DNA of 64,000 nt from Neocallimastix lanati (nom. inval.) (GCA_016946835.1 JACVTC010000121.1:113501-177500), one strand, 5' to 3'; shown: positions 1 to 11,709, counted from the first letter of the stretch. Numbers and translations: made by a program. Notes: generated by a model from the sequence alone, not told the origin.

Positions 1-2487
1 GTACTATCAATGCTATCTTTTATATCACTACTTAATTCTTTAGTTTTATCTCCTAAATTTTTAATATCACTACCAAATTCTTTAGTTTTATCTCCTAAAT
101 TTTTAATGCCATCTTTAGTTTCTTCACTAAGATTCTTCAATTTATTGCTATTAGATTCAGTGACATCTTTAGAGGTTTCTTTGGAGGTATCTTTAGAAGC
201 ATCCTTTACATCTATCTCAGTTTCTTTAATTTTTGAAGAATCTTTTAATTTTTGACCATAACTTTTCATATTGCTTCCAATTTCTTTAGTTTTATCGCCT
301 AAACTCCTAAAACCATCTTTGGTCTTTTCTCCAAGATTCTTCAATCCCTGACTTACTTTATTTTCTCCAATTTTGGATGAGGTACGATCAATATTATTCT
401 TCATATCATTACTTATATTCTTTAATTTTTTTCCAGTTTTTGAAGTAACACCTTCAGTTTCTTCCTTAATGTCACTTCCTATTTCTTCTGTTTTATTTAA
501 TCCTTTATTTGTTTTTTCATTGGTTTTTCCAGAAACATTTTTAATATCTTGATCTAATTCCTTCAATCCTTCTTTCGCTTTTTCCATTATTGTTTTAGAT
601 TCTTTAATATCTTGTTTATCCTTAATTGCTTTTTCTGATTTATTTGGATTATAATTTAACTTATTACCAAAATCTTTAACTTTATTAATTAAACTATGAT
701 TTCTTTTGATTTTAATTTTATGATCATCATCTTTTTCATTATCCTTATTCTTATCAGGTATTTCATTTAGAATTTGATTTTTAACTTTTGATTCTTGATT
801 GCATGTAATTTTATTATCTTCATTGATTCCATCTATTATTTTGTTATATTCTTCAGATATCTTCTTAACTTTATTGGTGATTATGCGTCTTTTTTCTTCT
901 TCATTTAATTCTCTTTCAGGTTCATTTAAATGATCATGATGAGCACTTACATGAACTGAAGAAAATTCTGTTTTACTAGAATCAAATTTATTTTTAACAT
1001 TTTCTTCAGTATTGGTTTCTTCAATTAAAGGAGTAAGTTGATGTGATGAATTATGTTTTCTCTCAAACTTATTATTTAATTTAATTGGTATAGAAATAGA
1101 ACTAGTACTTGTTTTAGAAGTACTACTACTACCATCATTATTAGTAGCATTACCTTGATAATTATGACTTGGGATTTCACAATGAGAATTACTATCAGTA
1201 CTTACAATATTGTATGTAGTAATATCCGAAGTAATGTTATCCTCTGGAGCTTTACCTTTTTCCATTTTACGAGTTTCATTATTAACTAATGTTTCTTTAG
1301 GTGTTTTTATTTTAGATGATGCTAAATTATTATTTTCATTTAATTGTTCTTCCCCTTTAGCAATAGCTTGAGTTTTATTATATATTGGCAATTTTTTATA
1401 CTTATTAATCAACTCTTTAGCCATTTCATCACCATTAAGTGCAGCTTCATTATATAATTCCAAAGCAACACTGGGTTCCTTTTTACAACCACCTTTACCT
1501 TTTTCAATATATTTTGCTAAACAATACATTGCACCTGCATGTCCTTTAGATGCCGCTGCCTTAAAACATTGTAATGCTAATTTTTCATCACGCATAACAA
1601 CTCCTCCAAAGCCTGCATCATAAAATAAACCTAAACAATATTCCGCTTCAATATTTCCTATTTCTAGTGCATCTTCAATAACATCTATTAATTGTTCCTC
1701 TCCAGCAAACATTTCAACTTTATAACCTGCATTTGATAATTCATCATCCATATTCCAATAATATTTTTCTTGCTTTTCATATAATTTATTCCATTTATCT
1801 GAAAGTATTTTATCTACATTACATCCAAGAAATCCTTTAGCATAGCATACTGATAACTTTTTCATTGCTTTTGGGAAATTTTTATTTGCAGAAATATTAT
1901 ATAATTCTAATGCTTTTTTTATATCTTGTCTAGTACCAAAACCATTTTCATAACAATGTCCAAGATAATATTCAACACCACCAAAATCTTCATTAGCTTT
2001 ATATTTAATAGCTCTTTTTAGCCAAAATACCGCTTTATCAAAATCTGGATAAACCTTATAGTAACCTAAGAAAAATAAACCCATTAAATACATAGCTAAT
2101 GGGTGTCTTTCTTTTGCTGCCCATATTACAATATTTGTAATAGTGTTTGATGGTTTCACATCAAACTCCTTTTTTATATTTAAATATTATTTATTTCATA
2201 TCATTTTTTATTTATTAATATATTAATATAAATTTTATAGAATATATATATATTTATATAAAATAATTAAATTTTTAATTAATAATTTTTACTTAAATTT
2301 TTTATAAATTAATAATAGTTTTATAATATATTATAATATATTATTTAAAATTATAATTTTTTAAAAAATAAAAATAAAAAATAAAAATAAAAAATAATTA
2401 ATTGTTAATTACTTTTCTCATATCTTTTTTTGAAATTTTTATTTTATTTGTATTTTCTGCATTTTGTGTTGAGATTTCTATAGTCAT
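1..2487 (-). CDS. Sel1-repeat protein with long Lys/Glu-rich repeat tail (3' end outside window)
   Basis: Two exons are seen. Exon 1 (2413-2487) encodes 25 residues starting MTIEISTQ. The intron (2169-2412) has a GTAATT donor and an AAAAAAG acceptor and keeps phase 0. Exon 2 is open from 2168 to the window edge, so at least about 747 residues are visible. The first ~250 residues carry about five Sel1/TPR-like repeats, with motifs such as AMYLMGLFFLG, EYYLGHCYENGFG and AGAMYCLAKYIEKGKG. A charged, Asn/Ser-rich stretch follows. The last visible part is Lys/Glu/Asp-rich with short amphipathic repeats of the NLGDKTKE type, resembling LEA-like or apolipoprotein-like 11-14-mer repeats. Sel1 proteins are usually scaffolds or adaptors. 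No signal peptide or membrane segment is seen. The intron is inferred from reading frame and splice sites only. The partner and pathway are unknown. Confidence 0.8.
34..107 (-). repeat. 42-bp in-frame tandem repeat in the Sel1-protein tail
   Basis: A 32-bp block beginning AATTCTTTAGTTTTATCTCC occurs at 34 and again at 76, a period of 42 bp. On the minus strand it encodes two near-identical 14-residue units (NLGDKTKE-FGSDIK and NLGDKTKE-LSSDIK). More diverged units lie further upstream in the same protein (around 270-330). Confidence 0.85.
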
Positions 2488-5340
2488 TTTGAATTTATTA
2501 TATTTATATACTACTTGGATTCAAGATTATTGAAAAATTTTATTTTTAATTTTCAAAATTTATATATTTTTTCTATAAAATTTTACTAATCAAAAAATTA
2601 CAATTTTTTATTGAATTATTACGATATCAAAATATTCTATAAATAATATTAAAAAAAAGTATTTATATAATAATAATTTATTTATTCTCTTTACGGGAAA
2701 AAAAAAAATAATTTGAGGAATTATGAATTTGAATTATTTAGTTTTTTCCTGTTTTATTTATTATTAATTGAATAATTATTACGTTATTTGTTTACTCCTT
2801 TGTTGTATTATATTTTTATTTGGTTACTATGTAAATGGTCTTTAGTATTATATACATAAATCAAAAAGTGCATGTATTATATTGTATTATATAATTTCGA
2901 TGTATAAACTTTATAATATATATACAATGTAAATTTTAAAACATATATATAAGAGACTTGAAATTTTTTAAATTATATTATATATAAAATAATATCTTTT
3001 TAAATTTAATAAAATTTAATATATAAATTTACCTTTTTAAATTTTATTATAAATTAATTTAAAATATTAAAATTTATATATGAAACATGAATAATTTAAT
3101 AATTTTCCCTTTCTCTTTTCTTTTTCTTATAATTTCGTTTTAATTATTTATTTTTTCAAATTTTGATTATTTTTTTATTATATTTTTTTTTTATTATATA
3201 TTTATTTATTTATATTTTTTATTTATCTACATTATATATTATATTAATTTATATTTTTCTTATTTTAAAAAAATGTTTTTTCAAAAAAAAAAAAGTTTTT
3301 TAAAGACACTATTTGAAGTTGAAGTACTTTTTAAATAAAACTCAATAGGGAAAAAGAAAATTAGAAATTCATATAACAAAATATATAGGGTTAATATAAA
3401 TGAGTATATATTATAATAAAATGTTAATATATTAAAATATCAATAAAGTTTTAATATATATTACATGTATCAAATTATAATTCTATATTATTTGACAATA
3501 ATTATTATATAAATTCCTATAAAATTTAGTGTAATATAATATATTATAACAATATAAATATTTATTATTAATTTAAATAATTATATTTTTATATTTTAAA
3601 TATAATTTATATTAAAACTATATAATGTATATTATTATAATCTAAAATATTAAAAATAAAAAATTTTATTATATAAAAAATAATAAATTAAATACCTATG
3701 TAATAAAAAAAATAATAAATTTTAGATAATTTTTCGATAGTACTACCTAACTTTATAAAAAAATTTAGTTGTTATTCTTATTTAATCCTTTTTATATTAT
3801 ATTTATTATTTTATATTACAATTAACAAACAATACAAAAATCAAAATATAAAAAAAAAATTTTATATAAATTTCTTAATATTTTGTAAATTTTCAAGTTT
3901 TTAATGAAATATTTTTATAAATTTTAAAATATTAATGTAACACTATTAAAAACTAACATTATATATGAAAAAAAATAATTAGTTTAAACCACTGAAATGT
4001 GATTTTTTATAAAAAATATACTTTATTGTAAATTATTTATTTATTTATGTATGTATATATGTATTTATTTATTTATGCATGTATGTATGTATTTATTTAT
4101 GTATGTATGTATGTATTTATTTATTTATTTATTTTGAAATTAATACTATTTATATAAAGTACCCATAATAATCATATTGGATAATACAAAGATTAAAATT
4201 TATATATATATATAAATTTTGAAATTTAATCTTAAAATAAAGTTTATATTTATAATTATATTAAATTCTATTTCATAATAAATGAAAATATATAATATAA
4301 AAAATAAATATATTTTTTTGCATTATTAATTTTTTGTGTAACATGATATATTTAAAATCAATTAAGAAAAAAAGTATTTATAATTATTAATAATGATAAA
4401 TAATAATTTAATAATTATTGTCTATTTTATTTGATTATTAGTTCATTGGTTTTCATAAAAAAATAAAAATGAAAAAGAAAATTGTTGCATTAATTTATTT
4501 AAATATAATGTTATTAGCCTCATTAATTAAATACTGACACGCAGTATGTTTAAAATTATTCCTAGTTATTCAACTCTAGAGTAAACAGGAATAAATAATA
4601 TTTTTATTTATAATATACTTTATATTTTATTTTAAAATTAATATATATTTTTTTAGAATTATTCCATATATGGTAAATTAATTAAACATTTGATTTTTAA
4701 TTTAAAAACTTTAATTATAACTTAAGACAAATTTTAAATAAAAAATTCCACATCTAAACATATTAAAAAGTCATTTCTAATATGTTATATCAGTATATTA
4801 TCATTTTGATATGCGGGACTTTTATGTGCAATAATTTATAAGCAGTGGGTTTTAAATAATGGTAGTTTAGTAAATTTTATTAATAAAATTATAATATTCG
4901 TACAATTAAAAATAATAATTCTAATTTCTAAAAATTTACAAGAGAGTTCTCTATTTCTAATATAAATAATTTAATTTATATGAAATAGGTAATATATTAA
5001 TTATTCTAATATATAGAACTATATAAATTTTATATGAATTAAAGTATTATAATTATTATAATTATAATAATATATATTGAAATAAAATAAAATAAAATAA
5101 TTATTATCAAAAAGATATAAATTTAATATTTAATAATTATTATTAAATATACAAATATGTTACTACACATATTTGTTTTATATCAATTTTTTTTATTTAA
5201 TATAAATTATTATTGAAAAGATTAATATTTATTTATTTTAACATATAATAAAATAATAATAATCCATTCTTATCTTTAATAGGTTGGACATATTGAGGGG
5301 GCTTGTTTTATTTTAGCAGTTATTTATTATCATGTTTTGA
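2488..5340. other. AT-rich intergenic stretch, no gene seen
   Basis: Every frame is closed and the base composition is almost pure A/T. A tetranucleotide microsatellite lies at 4033-4134. No RNA gene or transposon ends were recognised. Confidence 0.6.
4033..4134. repeat. ATTT/ATGT tetranucleotide microsatellite
   Basis: About 100 bp of alternating TTTA and TGTA units, in two higher-order blocks. Confidence 0.9.
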
Positions 5341-6130
5341 TTTTTTTTTTTTTTAATGGCAGTAAATATAGCTAGGCCGTTTATTAATTAAAATTTAAAA
5401 GATTATATGTATAAAAAAAGTAAAAAATAAAAAAAATTAATGATTAAAAATGGTATAATGTATTCTAGTACATTTAATTAATAATAGTAAGACCATGCTA
5501 GTCATTATTATATAAATATAATAATTGTATTTGACTTCCTACTATGTTTGAATATTTTGATCATTGTTGGTTGCGCTGGTTATACTGACCTGTCCTACTG
5601 TTTCTTCAGCATTGACGCTCTTGGTTGTTTTTGTGTTGAACCTATTGAATAAAAACCATTGCTGGCCAATAGCAATAGGCATTATTTCATTTAGGAGAAC
5701 CACAGTGACTACCAAGAATGGAGTATCTATATAATTGCCTTTTTTAATTACAATTATCAGTTCTCCCACCAAGAAGGAATTTAAATACTTTTTTACACAT
5801 AATAGAATTATTATGCATAAAATTATTCATCACGTTATTATTATCCATATTATTACTATCAAAAGAATTATTAACCGAACTAAAAGGACTTCGTTGATTA
5901 TAAAAATTAAAATGGTGTCTAAACTTGTAGAGAATTTACTACGAGTACTATTAAAGAAAGGACTGTCAATTAACCAATGTTCTATTGTTTGACATCAACT
6001 TTTACAACATGGACAATAATTAGGATATGATTCATTAGCAATATTTGAGGCTTTGGCAACTTTAGCATCTAATTTATAACCATTTCGAGCTTTCATTAGT
6101 TAGTACCAACCATAGGAATACTCTGGATAC
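5341..6130 (-). mobile_element. LINE copy D, 3' part (zinc-knuckle region, C-terminal tail, 3' UTR, poly-A)
   Basis: Read on the minus strand, the segment starts at the copy-A insertion site. It encodes MKARNGYKLDAKVAKASN, then a Cys/His motif (PNYCPCCKS, then EHWLIDSPFF) typical of the C-terminus of LINE ORF2. A tail with DTPFLVV and IPIAIGQQW ends at a stop near 5542. A 3' UTR of about 190 bp ends TTACTGCCATT, followed by an A tract (T run at 5341-5354). The tail and UTR match copy E at 58.8-59.6 kb, so both belong to one family. Several in-frame stops (for example between CCKS and CQTIEHW) show the copy is dead. The other half of D lies at 11834-12056. Confidence 0.85.
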
Positions 6131-6252
6131 TTTTTTTTTTTTTTAGACCATAGGAATACTCTGGATACTTTTTTTTTTTTTAGACCATAGGAATACTCTG
6201 GATACTTTTTTTTTTTTTTAGACCATAGGAATACTCTGGATACTTTTTTTTT
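6109..6252 (-). repeat. Four copies of a 22-bp LINE segment, each followed by a T run (A tail on minus)
   Basis: On the plus strand a 22-bp block (ACCATAGG + AATACTCTGGATAC) occurs at 6109-6130, 6147-6168, 6184-6205 and 6222-6243. The copies are separated by T runs of 14, 13, 14 and 9 bases. The first three runs are each followed by AG. On the minus strand each junction reads ...TATGGT, CT, then a poly-A run. The CT plus poly-A is the last bit of the 3' end of copy A (...CCCTATCT then A). Copy 1 runs into LINE D; copy 4 abuts the poly-A of LINE A. Confidence 0.95.
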
Positions 6253-6525
6253 AGATAGGGAAGAGAATACACTTCCATAACATTATTAATTTTATTACAA
6301 AAAAAATGCATGTAGGTGAAAAGTACATTATAAATTAAAAATAAAAATAAAAGTTAAAAAATAAAAAATAAAAAAGCTTAAAAATACTATGTATTTCGGC
6401 ATGTTGTACTATGTGGAATTTTTCCCTTCCTAAAAAATAAAAAAATAATAAAACCTAGAAGTAACATCTTTAAAATAGATAGTGTGGTGTCCACTAAACT
6501 CCCCCGGATTCATCATTTATTGAAT
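6253..6525 (-). repeat. 3' UTR of LINE copy A, shared with copy B
   Basis: This segment matches 10125-10390 closely. Shared stretches include ATGTATTTCGGCATGTTGTA, CCTAGAAGTAACATC and GATAGTGTGGTGTCCACT. Upstream, copy A jumps directly from the Asn/Ser-rich spacer (about 6525-6670) to residues INDESG, which in copy B lie far into the C-terminal tail. Copy A therefore appears to have an internal deletion relative to B and E. Confidence 0.9.
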
Positions 6526-9421
6526 CAACATACACATTATTTTCAATACTATTACTAACATTTACTAATAATATTATTACTAATATTACTATAACTATTA
6601 TTACTATAACTATTATTACTATTACTATTATTACTGTTGCTATTATCATTATTTACTATTAACAATATCATTTGTTAGGTTGCCACGATTAAAAACATTT
6701 ATCTCTTTTCCAATAAAAATCCTTGATTTTATTATCGTTATTACCTCTTTTCTCTAGTTTACGTTTAAGAGTTCTACTTTCTTTCGTCCATGTATATTTT
6801 CTAGATTTTGGAATATTATCAACTAAATAGGAAATAATATGATTTGAATCTTTCCATTTATCAAAATATTTGACTTGAGACAAAACACACTTAGCTGACA
6901 ATGGAGGAATATTTAAATCTTTTGAAATTGAATATACATTAATAAAAGATTTGGCTTTTTGTCAACCTGCAATTCATCTTAATCCTTTATTAATTAATTT
7001 CTGAGTATTATTTGTTCTCGCTTTATTTGAACCAAGTAAAGGTGCAAAGTAAGAAACTTTACTAAGTACATAGGAGTTAATTATAATCTTCTTAAATGGA
7101 ATAGAAATTTTGGAATTTGAAAGAAATTTACTAACAGAAAAGAGAGCTTTAGTAACTTTAGAGTTAAGTAATTTAATAATAGGGTTCAACAATAAGCTTT
7201 TATCAAATGGTATACCTAAATAGGTAAAGCATTTAGTTATTGGGATTGGTTGACCAGTAAGATAAAAAGTAGGATCTCTTTTATTTTGAAAAAGAGGTGT
7301 GTCTCGTCGAATCACCATCGTTGCACACTTGCTAATTCCAAAATTCATCATATTAAATTTAGCCCATTCATTTACCTTCTTAAGCGTTTTTTTTAACTTA
7401 GTTCTTGACGGTGCGCATAGAACAATATCATCTGAAAAGAGTCCACCACAATATCTAGATTCTCCTAAAGGAATTCCAAGTTCTGAAAAATCATTAAAAA
7501 TGTCATTAATAAATAGATTGAAAAGAATTGATGATGGTGGACAACCTTGTCTAACTCCTTTCATAATATTAAAAGATTCCGAATATTGATCATCAATTTT
7601 AACACTGGCTTTGAAAGTCAAATATGGATTTTTTATAAATTGATAACATTTACCTCTAATACCTAAAGCATCTAATTTATATAAAATATTACCTATTGGA
7701 ACAGAATCATATACATTTTTTAAATCTAGAAAAGCAAGGTAAGTTTCTTTATTTTCTTTTTACGCCTTTGACAAATTTCTCCAATTGAAATAAATAAACT
7801 AACACATTCTTCTTTATTACGAAATCCAAATTGCTCTGGCCTAATAAAATTATTTTTAAGTCCATATTCAGAAATTCTTTTAGAGACTATTTTCGAAATG
7901 AGTTTTATACCATTGTTAATCAGAGAGATACCTTGATAATTGTTACAATCAGATAGATCATCTCCTTTTTTAGGAAAAGATATAATACTTGCTTCATTCC
8001 ATATACTAGGAAATTCTCCATTCCAAATTCTAGAGTATATCTTCTGTAAACAATTTAAACCAAAAGCAGAATTATTTACTGAATTTTCGTCATCCGGAGG
8101 AATTAAAGCTTTATAAAAATTCAATAGGAATTCCATCCGGGCCTGAAGCTTTATAATTTGGAGCAGCTAAAATTGCTTCTTTAATTTCTTCTATACTGAT
8201 TTCTTGATTTATATCCCATTCATTGTGTCTCGTATACCTAATTGTACCATTGGAAAATTTATTAGACCATTCGTTTAATGCACTATTGATATCAGAATGA
8301 CTTGATGCAAATTTTTTATAGTGATTGTGCCAAACTTCTAACTGTTCTTTAGTAGAAGTAGCTAATTTACCATTTTTGTCCTTTACTGGAGAATTTGACA
8401 TATTTTTAAATTTATCTACTTTCGCCGTTGTTTTAAGCCATTTCCAAGCTTTCTTTGGGTTATGAGATTTCATATATTCACATCCTGTATTGATCCAATG
8501 TTGGTATTCAGTTTTCCTATAAATATTACACATATGATGATTAATTTTGCACATTCTATTATATTTTTCAATTAATTCTTCAAATTCATCTAAATTATGA
8601 TAAGAACCTCTTCTTTTAATGGCTTTATATAATTTCATTTTGAGTTTTTGCAAATTAAATATTTTCTGTGACATATGAAAAAAAGATTTTCTAACTTCTG
8701 ATATTGACGTTATATTAGTTCTTTAACAATATTGAATGAAGTTGATATAAATTTCTTAGAAATATCATCAATACTAATATTAGGATCTGGAATCACTTCC
8801 TCTAATACACTAAAATAGTTATTGTCAAAAAATTGATTCTTTTTCATTTATACATTTTAATCTATCCCATTTAACTGTCTTTTTAGGCAGAGAGAAAGAA
8901 TTATCTGAATTTTCTAATGAAAAACATTTACCTTTTATTAATAAAGGTTTATGATCCGAAATGGGGGGAAAGTCAATAAAAGTACCATATGAAAGTAAAT
9001 CTATCATATGATCATTGACAATCGCATGATCTATATCAGATTCTCTATTACCTCTACTCCATGAAATTGAGGAGCCCCATAAGGGAAGAATTTTCCAATT
9101 ACTAAATTTAGAGAGCAAATTACCTAATTTCTCAGTAGGTAAATTAAAATCACCAACCAACATTGAAGGATGAGAAGAGTGACTATTTAACCACTACAAA
9201 ATTTCAATTCTAGCAGCTCTAGCATGAAGGCTATGGCCACTATGAGGTACGTACACATTACCAATAGAACATTTAGTGAAATTCCAAAAATTATAAGTAT
9301 ACATAGAAATAATATACTCATTAGTGTTGTTTTCAAGAGAGGCTTGACAAGAATTATGAAACCCTATATAAAGTCCTTTTTTACCGGGAATTTCATTATT
9401 AGCTTTTTTGAAGAAATTCAA
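6526..9421 (-). pseudogene. ORF2 of LINE copy A: endonuclease-reverse transcriptase, broken
   Basis: On the minus strand the endonuclease pieces come first. 9421-9194 contains IGNVYVPHSG and 9163-8825 contains LVGDFNLP, SDIDHAIVN and PPISDHKPL, the Asn/Asp and SDH catalytic motifs of the EEP family. A linker follows (8674-8111). The reverse transcriptase comes next: ISFPKKGD and NYQGISLI at 8136-7726, then GVRQGCPPSS and the palm motif FSDDIVL (Y/FxDD type) and KCFTYLG at 7621-6974. A Trp/Lys-rich piece (6901-6689) and an Asn/Ser-rich spacer end it. At least four frame breaks or stops separate these pieces. The RT section is homologous to the fragment at 36457-36881. Confidence 0.88.
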
Positions 9422-9598
9422 ATAAATAACTTATTAATTTTTTTATGACATCAACATCATTTAATTTATGTATAATATTATATATAAAAAAAAAAGAGCT
9501 TATTTTATTTTTATTTTTATTTTTACTTTTATTTTTTATTTTTTATTTTTTATTTTTTATTTTTTTTATTTTTTATTTTTTTATTTTTTATTTATTAA

Positions 9599-9651
<53 letters not shown>

Positions 9652-9652
9652 G

Positions 9653-9717
<65 letters not shown>
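9599..9717. repeat. ATT trinucleotide microsatellite between LINE ORF1 and ORF2
   Basis: About 39 units of ATT with a single interruption (ATGATT near 9650). It is preceded by about 75 bp of T-rich imperfect repeats (9524-9598). It has replaced the ORF1-ORF2 junction of LINE copy A. Confidence 0.95.
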
Positions 9718-9718
<1 letters not shown>

Positions 9719-10104
9719 TTTAAATTTTTTTTTTTAATAATATATTTTTTTATATTATTATTGATTGAACTGGGATTTGAATTTGAATCTGAACTTGAAT
9801 CTGAATTTAAACATAAATTTGAAATTGAACCTAAACTTGAATTTGAACTTGTACTTGAACTTGAACTTGAAATTGTACTTGAAATTGTACTTGAACTTGT
9901 ACATGAACTTGTACTTGAACTTGAATTTGAATTTTGACTTGAACTTGTATTTGAAATTGAAGTAGTGAATAAGTTGATATTATATGATGAATTCACTTTT
10001 TCTGATAAGGCAAAATGTTTCCTTTTGAGAGAAGAAAAACTATACTTATGATTCCTTTTGCTACAATTAATAACATTAATTGAAGCACGTTTAAAACTAT
10101 TAAC

Positions 10105-10775
10105 TTTTTTTTTTTTTTTTTTTTAGACAGGGAAGAGAATACACTTCCAAAACTTTATTAAATTTTATTTTAAAAAATACATGTAGGTGAAAAGTACATT
10201 AGAAATTAAAAATAAAAAATTAAAAAATAAAAAAATAAAAAAGCTCGAAAATACTATGTATTTCGGCATGTTGTACTATGTGGAATTTTTCCCTTCCTAA
10301 CAAATAAAAAAGAAATAAAACCTAGAAGTAACATCTTTAAAATAGATAGTGTGGTGTCCACTAAACTCTCCCCGGATTCATCATTTATTGAACTACTAGG
10401 ACAAGATTCATCCTTCGTAGAAATAGATGACGATCCTGTATTATCATTATGCCTTATCAGTACGACGTCGACGCTCTTGGATAAGTTTGGTATTTTGCAA
10501 TACCTATCAAATAATAGCTCAAACGAACTACTAATGATAGGTATTGCACTTGTTAAGAATTCCGCCAAGCCCACAATTTTTGGAACAGGTGACTCAGATG
10601 AACCTTTGAAAAGTAGTTCATTTAATTGTCTCTGTTCCCCACTATCGAAATGTAGCTCATTTAAAACTAAAGTCCCACCAAGAAGGAACAAGTATATATA
10701 ATGATTGATATAATCTTCAAAATTAGAAATAGAGTCATAGGAAGAAAGAGGATTAAACGCTCTAATCTTCCTAAG
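10105..10775 (-). mobile_element. LINE copy B, 5'-truncated, nested in ORF1 of copy A
   Basis: This is a 671-bp minus-strand insert with poly-A (T run 10105-10124) and the 3' UTR shared with copy A. It is flanked by a perfect 14-bp target duplication, TTAAAACTATTAAC, at 10091-10104 and 10776-10789. Inside, an open frame (10691-10254, 145 residues from its first Met) encodes the C-terminal tail of ORF2, including FLLGG, which is shared with copy E. The frame is intact over its whole length, so B is younger than A. Confidence 0.92.
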
Positions 10776-11658
10776 TTAAAACTATTAACAATACATTCAG
10801 TAATAGATGTTATTTCTTCTTCATTACCTACTATTTTAATTTTAAAGAATTCATCGTTAAAATTAGCAATACGTTTAACCGATAAAACCTTAATATTTAA
10901 TTCTTTCAGAGTTTTCCTTAAATGTCTTCTCATTTTGATTTCAGGCCAAAATCGAATTCCGCGGATAAAGAGTAATTTCGTATTCTCCATTGGAATACAG
11001 TGGCACCTTAAACCTCTTAGAATGAATTTCTTATTTCTTATATATTGGATTTCCATAATAGTAATAAAAAACTAAAAATTATAATAAACTAAAAAAAATA
11101 AAAATAAAAGTCAGTTTTTATTATAAAGTCTTGAGTATAATGAGAATTGCAATAATTTTATATCTTTTTGGAGTAAATAATTTCGATAATTAGTAGTTTG
11201 TTGAATGATTGAAAAAAAAATTTTGATTTAGCACTTTTTTCAGTATATTATTAAATTTGAATATCATAAAGTATTTAATGACTAAGATTGAATTGATGAA
11301 ATATAATGGAACAAAATTAGTAAAGAGTTAAATAAATTACTACAAGATTTAGAGTGAATCAATCTCTTACAACGTGATACATGAAATATATAGTTGAAAT
11401 ACAATTGAATACAATAGATTCTTACATGAGAATAGTAATACTACATGATAATAAAAATACAATGAAAATGTATTACTTATTCTTGGGTGTAACTTATTTA
11501 ACAATGTTCCAAAAATCATTATATTCAGCAGTGAATGATCACCAGAAAAATTTTACCAATAACATTACCATTGCGCATAATGTTATTAACACAAAATATA
11601 ACTTTACTACTATTTTGCACCAGTACTGTGGATCTACTTTATAAGAGTAAAGTTTAAT

Positions 11659-11709
11659 CCCCTTGCAGGCGATTTATTATATATAAATCGAGTACACCCC
11701 TGCTCGGGG
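11659..11709. other. GC-rich 17-bp hairpin in the LINE-A 5' UTR
   Basis: CCCC (11659-11662) pairs with GGGG (11706-11709). GCAGG (11665-11669) pairs with CCTGC (11699-11703). CGATTTAT (11670-11677) pairs with ATAAATCG (11683-11690) around a 5-nt loop. A 2x2 internal loop and an 8-nt bulge separate the stems. It lies about 125-175 bases from the 5' end of LINE A and stands out against almost pure A/T surroundings. Confidence 0.75.

Larger units (their letters stand above)
9595..11056 (-). pseudogene. ORF1 of LINE copy A, interrupted by copy B
   Basis: The minus-strand frame starts at 11056 (MEIQYIRNKKF) and is basic, with an RNA-binding-like segment (KVLSVKRIANFNDEFFKIKI). It meets the target duplication of copy B at 10789-10776. 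Beyond B, from 10104 leftward, the same frame continues in phase with NCSKRNHKYSFSSLKRKH and a long Ser/Asn/Thr-rich stretch (about 9980-9780). It then enters the AAT microsatellite at 9717-9599, where the true C-terminus is lost. The position 5' of ORF2 and the basic composition suggest a LINE ORF1 (nucleic-acid chaperone) protein. The family was not recognised by sequence, so the call rests on context. Confidence 0.65.

Noticed and set aside
9650-9996. Overlapping open frames of Ile, Leu, Tyr, Glu/Leu or Ser around the ATT microsatellite
   Set aside because: All frames through ATT repeats stay open. Only the minus-strand Ser/Asn frame continues a basic coding region upstream, so only that one is kept as part of LINE ORF1.
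11381-11644. 87-codon plus-strand frame starting MKYIVEIQLN
   Set aside because: It lies antisense in the 5' UTR of LINE A, matches no known family, and has no gene-like neighbours. It could be real only if other LINE copies conserve it.
11659-11709. Self-cleaving ribozyme (HDV-like, hammerhead or twister) at the LINE 5' hairpin
   Set aside because: The hairpin is real, but the nested pseudoknot of HDV, the CUGAUGA/GAAA core of hammerheads and the conserved twister core could not be found.
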